64,000 bases of DNA from Oscillospiraceae bacterium (GTDB lineage: Bacteria > Bacillota > Clostridia > Oscillospirales > CAG-272). Under the pieces are notes generated by a model. The model had not been told where the DNA came from and did no database searches. It was given only the letters and a program-made list of their open reading frames with translations. The stretch spans positions 1 through 64,000 of the forward strand of contig SVTK01000008.1 of assembly GCA_015063805.1 (NCBI GenBank), written 5' to 3'. Positions 63,326-64,000 of this stretch are shown here, piece after piece (the first letter of the stretch is position 1; every line of letters begins with the position of its first letter). Made by a program: the position numbers and the translations under genes.

Positions 63326-64000
63326 GGATAGCACCTCCCATCTGAGAATCGCTGATTTCACGGTAAATGTCGCAGTTGGCCAGCAGCTCTTCATGGCTGC
63401 CCATGCCGATGATGCGGCCTTCGTCGATGACGAGGATCACATCGGCGTTCATCACCGAGCTGATCCGCTGGGCCACCACAACGGTGGTGGTCTGACCGCC
63501 GAGATTTTCGGCAATGGCGCGGCGCAGATTGGCATCGGTCTTGTAGTCCAGCGCCGAGGAGGAGTCGTCGAGAATGAGAATCTCGGGCTTGGCGGCCAGA
63601 GCCCGGGCAATGAGGGTACGCTGCTTCTGCCCGCCGCTGATGTTGGTGCCCTTGGCGGTGAGCATATGCAGGTAGCCCTCGTCAAATTCTTCGATAAAGG
63701 GGGCGGCCTGAGCCAGCTCGGCGGCAAACTCAATTTCCTTTCGGCTCAGCTCGCGGCCGAAGGCGATGTTTTCCTCCATGGTTTCGGCGTAGAGGAAATC
63801 GTTCTGCATGGCCACGCCGAATTTTTGGTGAAGTTCTCCCAGGGGGAAGGTGCGAACATCCTGCCCGCCGATGCGGACGGAGCCCTTATCCACATCGTAG
63901 AAGCGCATGAGCAGCTGAACAATGGTGGATTTGCCGCTTCCTGTGGCACCGATGATGCCCAGGGTTCCGCCGCGGGGGACGCGGAAGGAGATATCGGTGA
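63318..64000 (-). CDS. ABC exporter half-transporter, first subunit (5' part outside window)
   Basis: Only the C-terminal ATPase (227 residues) is inside. It shows Walker A GATGSGKST, Q-loop VAMQNDF, a canonical signature NISGGQKQR, and Walker B ILILDDSSSALD in which Asp replaces the catalytic Glu. With its partner it forms one degenerate ATP site, built from this Asp and the partner's ISKGQ. The stop overlaps the start of the second subunit gene, so the two are coupled. Confidence 0.92.
   Translation of the reverse strand, partial: TDISFRVPRGGTLGIIGATGSGKSTIVQLLMRFYDVDKGSVRIGGQDVRTFPLGELHQKFGVAMQNDFLYAETMEENIAFGRELSRKEIEFAAELAQAAPFIEEFDEGYLHMLTAKGTNISGGQKQRTLIARALAAKPEILILDDSSSALDYKTDANLRRAIAENLGGQTTTVVVAQRISSVMNADVILVIDEGRIIGMGSHEELLANCDIYREISDSQMGGAILE

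Overview
The window reads as a chromosomal segment of a fairly GC-rich, low-motility Firmicute, most likely a gut-type Clostridium relative (Clostridia, perhaps Oscillospirales; this is inference). Supporting signs are AGGAGG-type ribosome binding sites almost everywhere, consensus sigma-A promoters (several with an extended -10), a perfect CIRCE element before groES-groL, a DUF4364 gene, a SigH-like sigma factor, a SipW-type signal peptide, BspA-like leucine-rich lipoproteins and the miaB-ylbF-mutS-mutL-tgt gene order. I see no phage, insertion sequence, CRISPR array or replication origin.

Layout. 1-160: two tandem tRNA-Leu genes on the minus strand (one cut by the window edge) with a consensus promoter. 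250-8.6 kb: a plus-strand gene train of two paralogous BspA-like lipoproteins, three SPFH/Band-7 membrane proteins (HflK/HflC-like) and a P1B-type metal ATPase. 8.6-10 kb: a sialidase-fold protein. 10-16.4 kb: a minus-strand TetR-controlled cluster (TetR, 2-enoate-reductase-like flavoprotein, both subunits of aconitase X, acyl-CoA ligase). The same palindrome lies on the TetR promoter and before the ligase gene. The reductase gene carries a +1 shift in a run of eight C. 16.5-24.1 kb: murD, three consecutive M42 aminopeptidases, a Met-gamma-lyase-family PLP enzyme, a lipoprotein and a cysteine desulfurase. 24.1-26.7 kb (minus): a lipoprotein, an EamA transporter and a small Cys-rich membrane protein.

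26.8-34.6 kb is a long plus-strand run: prmC, cimA, ddl, murI, a Gfo/Idh/MocA oxidoreductase, a ribokinase-like kinase, an alpha/beta hydrolase and ruvX. 34.7-39.1 kb holds a SipW-dependent surface protein preceded by a G10 tract, an unassigned structured RNA with its own promoter and terminator, and a lipoprotein with a metallo-beta-lactamase fold. 39.1-44.4 kb: groES-groL, an AGCS sodium:amino-acid symporter, and hom followed by a small ACT-like protein. 44.6-46.5 kb: DUF4364 protein, sigma factor, a tRNA-like element and a zinc-ribbon protein. 46.7-51.4 kb: a complete branched-chain amino acid ABC importer (livKHMGF). 51.4-61.3 kb: a cytidylate-kinase-like protein, then miaB, acyltransferase, ylbF, mutS, DUF2500, mutL and tgt. 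61.5-64 kb (minus): a heterodimeric ABC exporter, the second gene cut by the edge.

Functionally most of the window is housekeeping: peptidoglycan precursors (murD, ddl, murI), amino acid metabolism and uptake (cimA, hom, liv, AGCS, M42 peptidases), tRNA modification and mismatch repair, and chaperonins. The parts most likely to hold something new are the TetR/enoate-reductase/aconitase-X/CoA-ligase cluster, which makes chemical sense as a path from a hydroxy acid through an enoate to a saturated acyl-CoA, the lipoprotein-SPFH-ATPase train, and the structured RNA near 37.0-37.2 kb.
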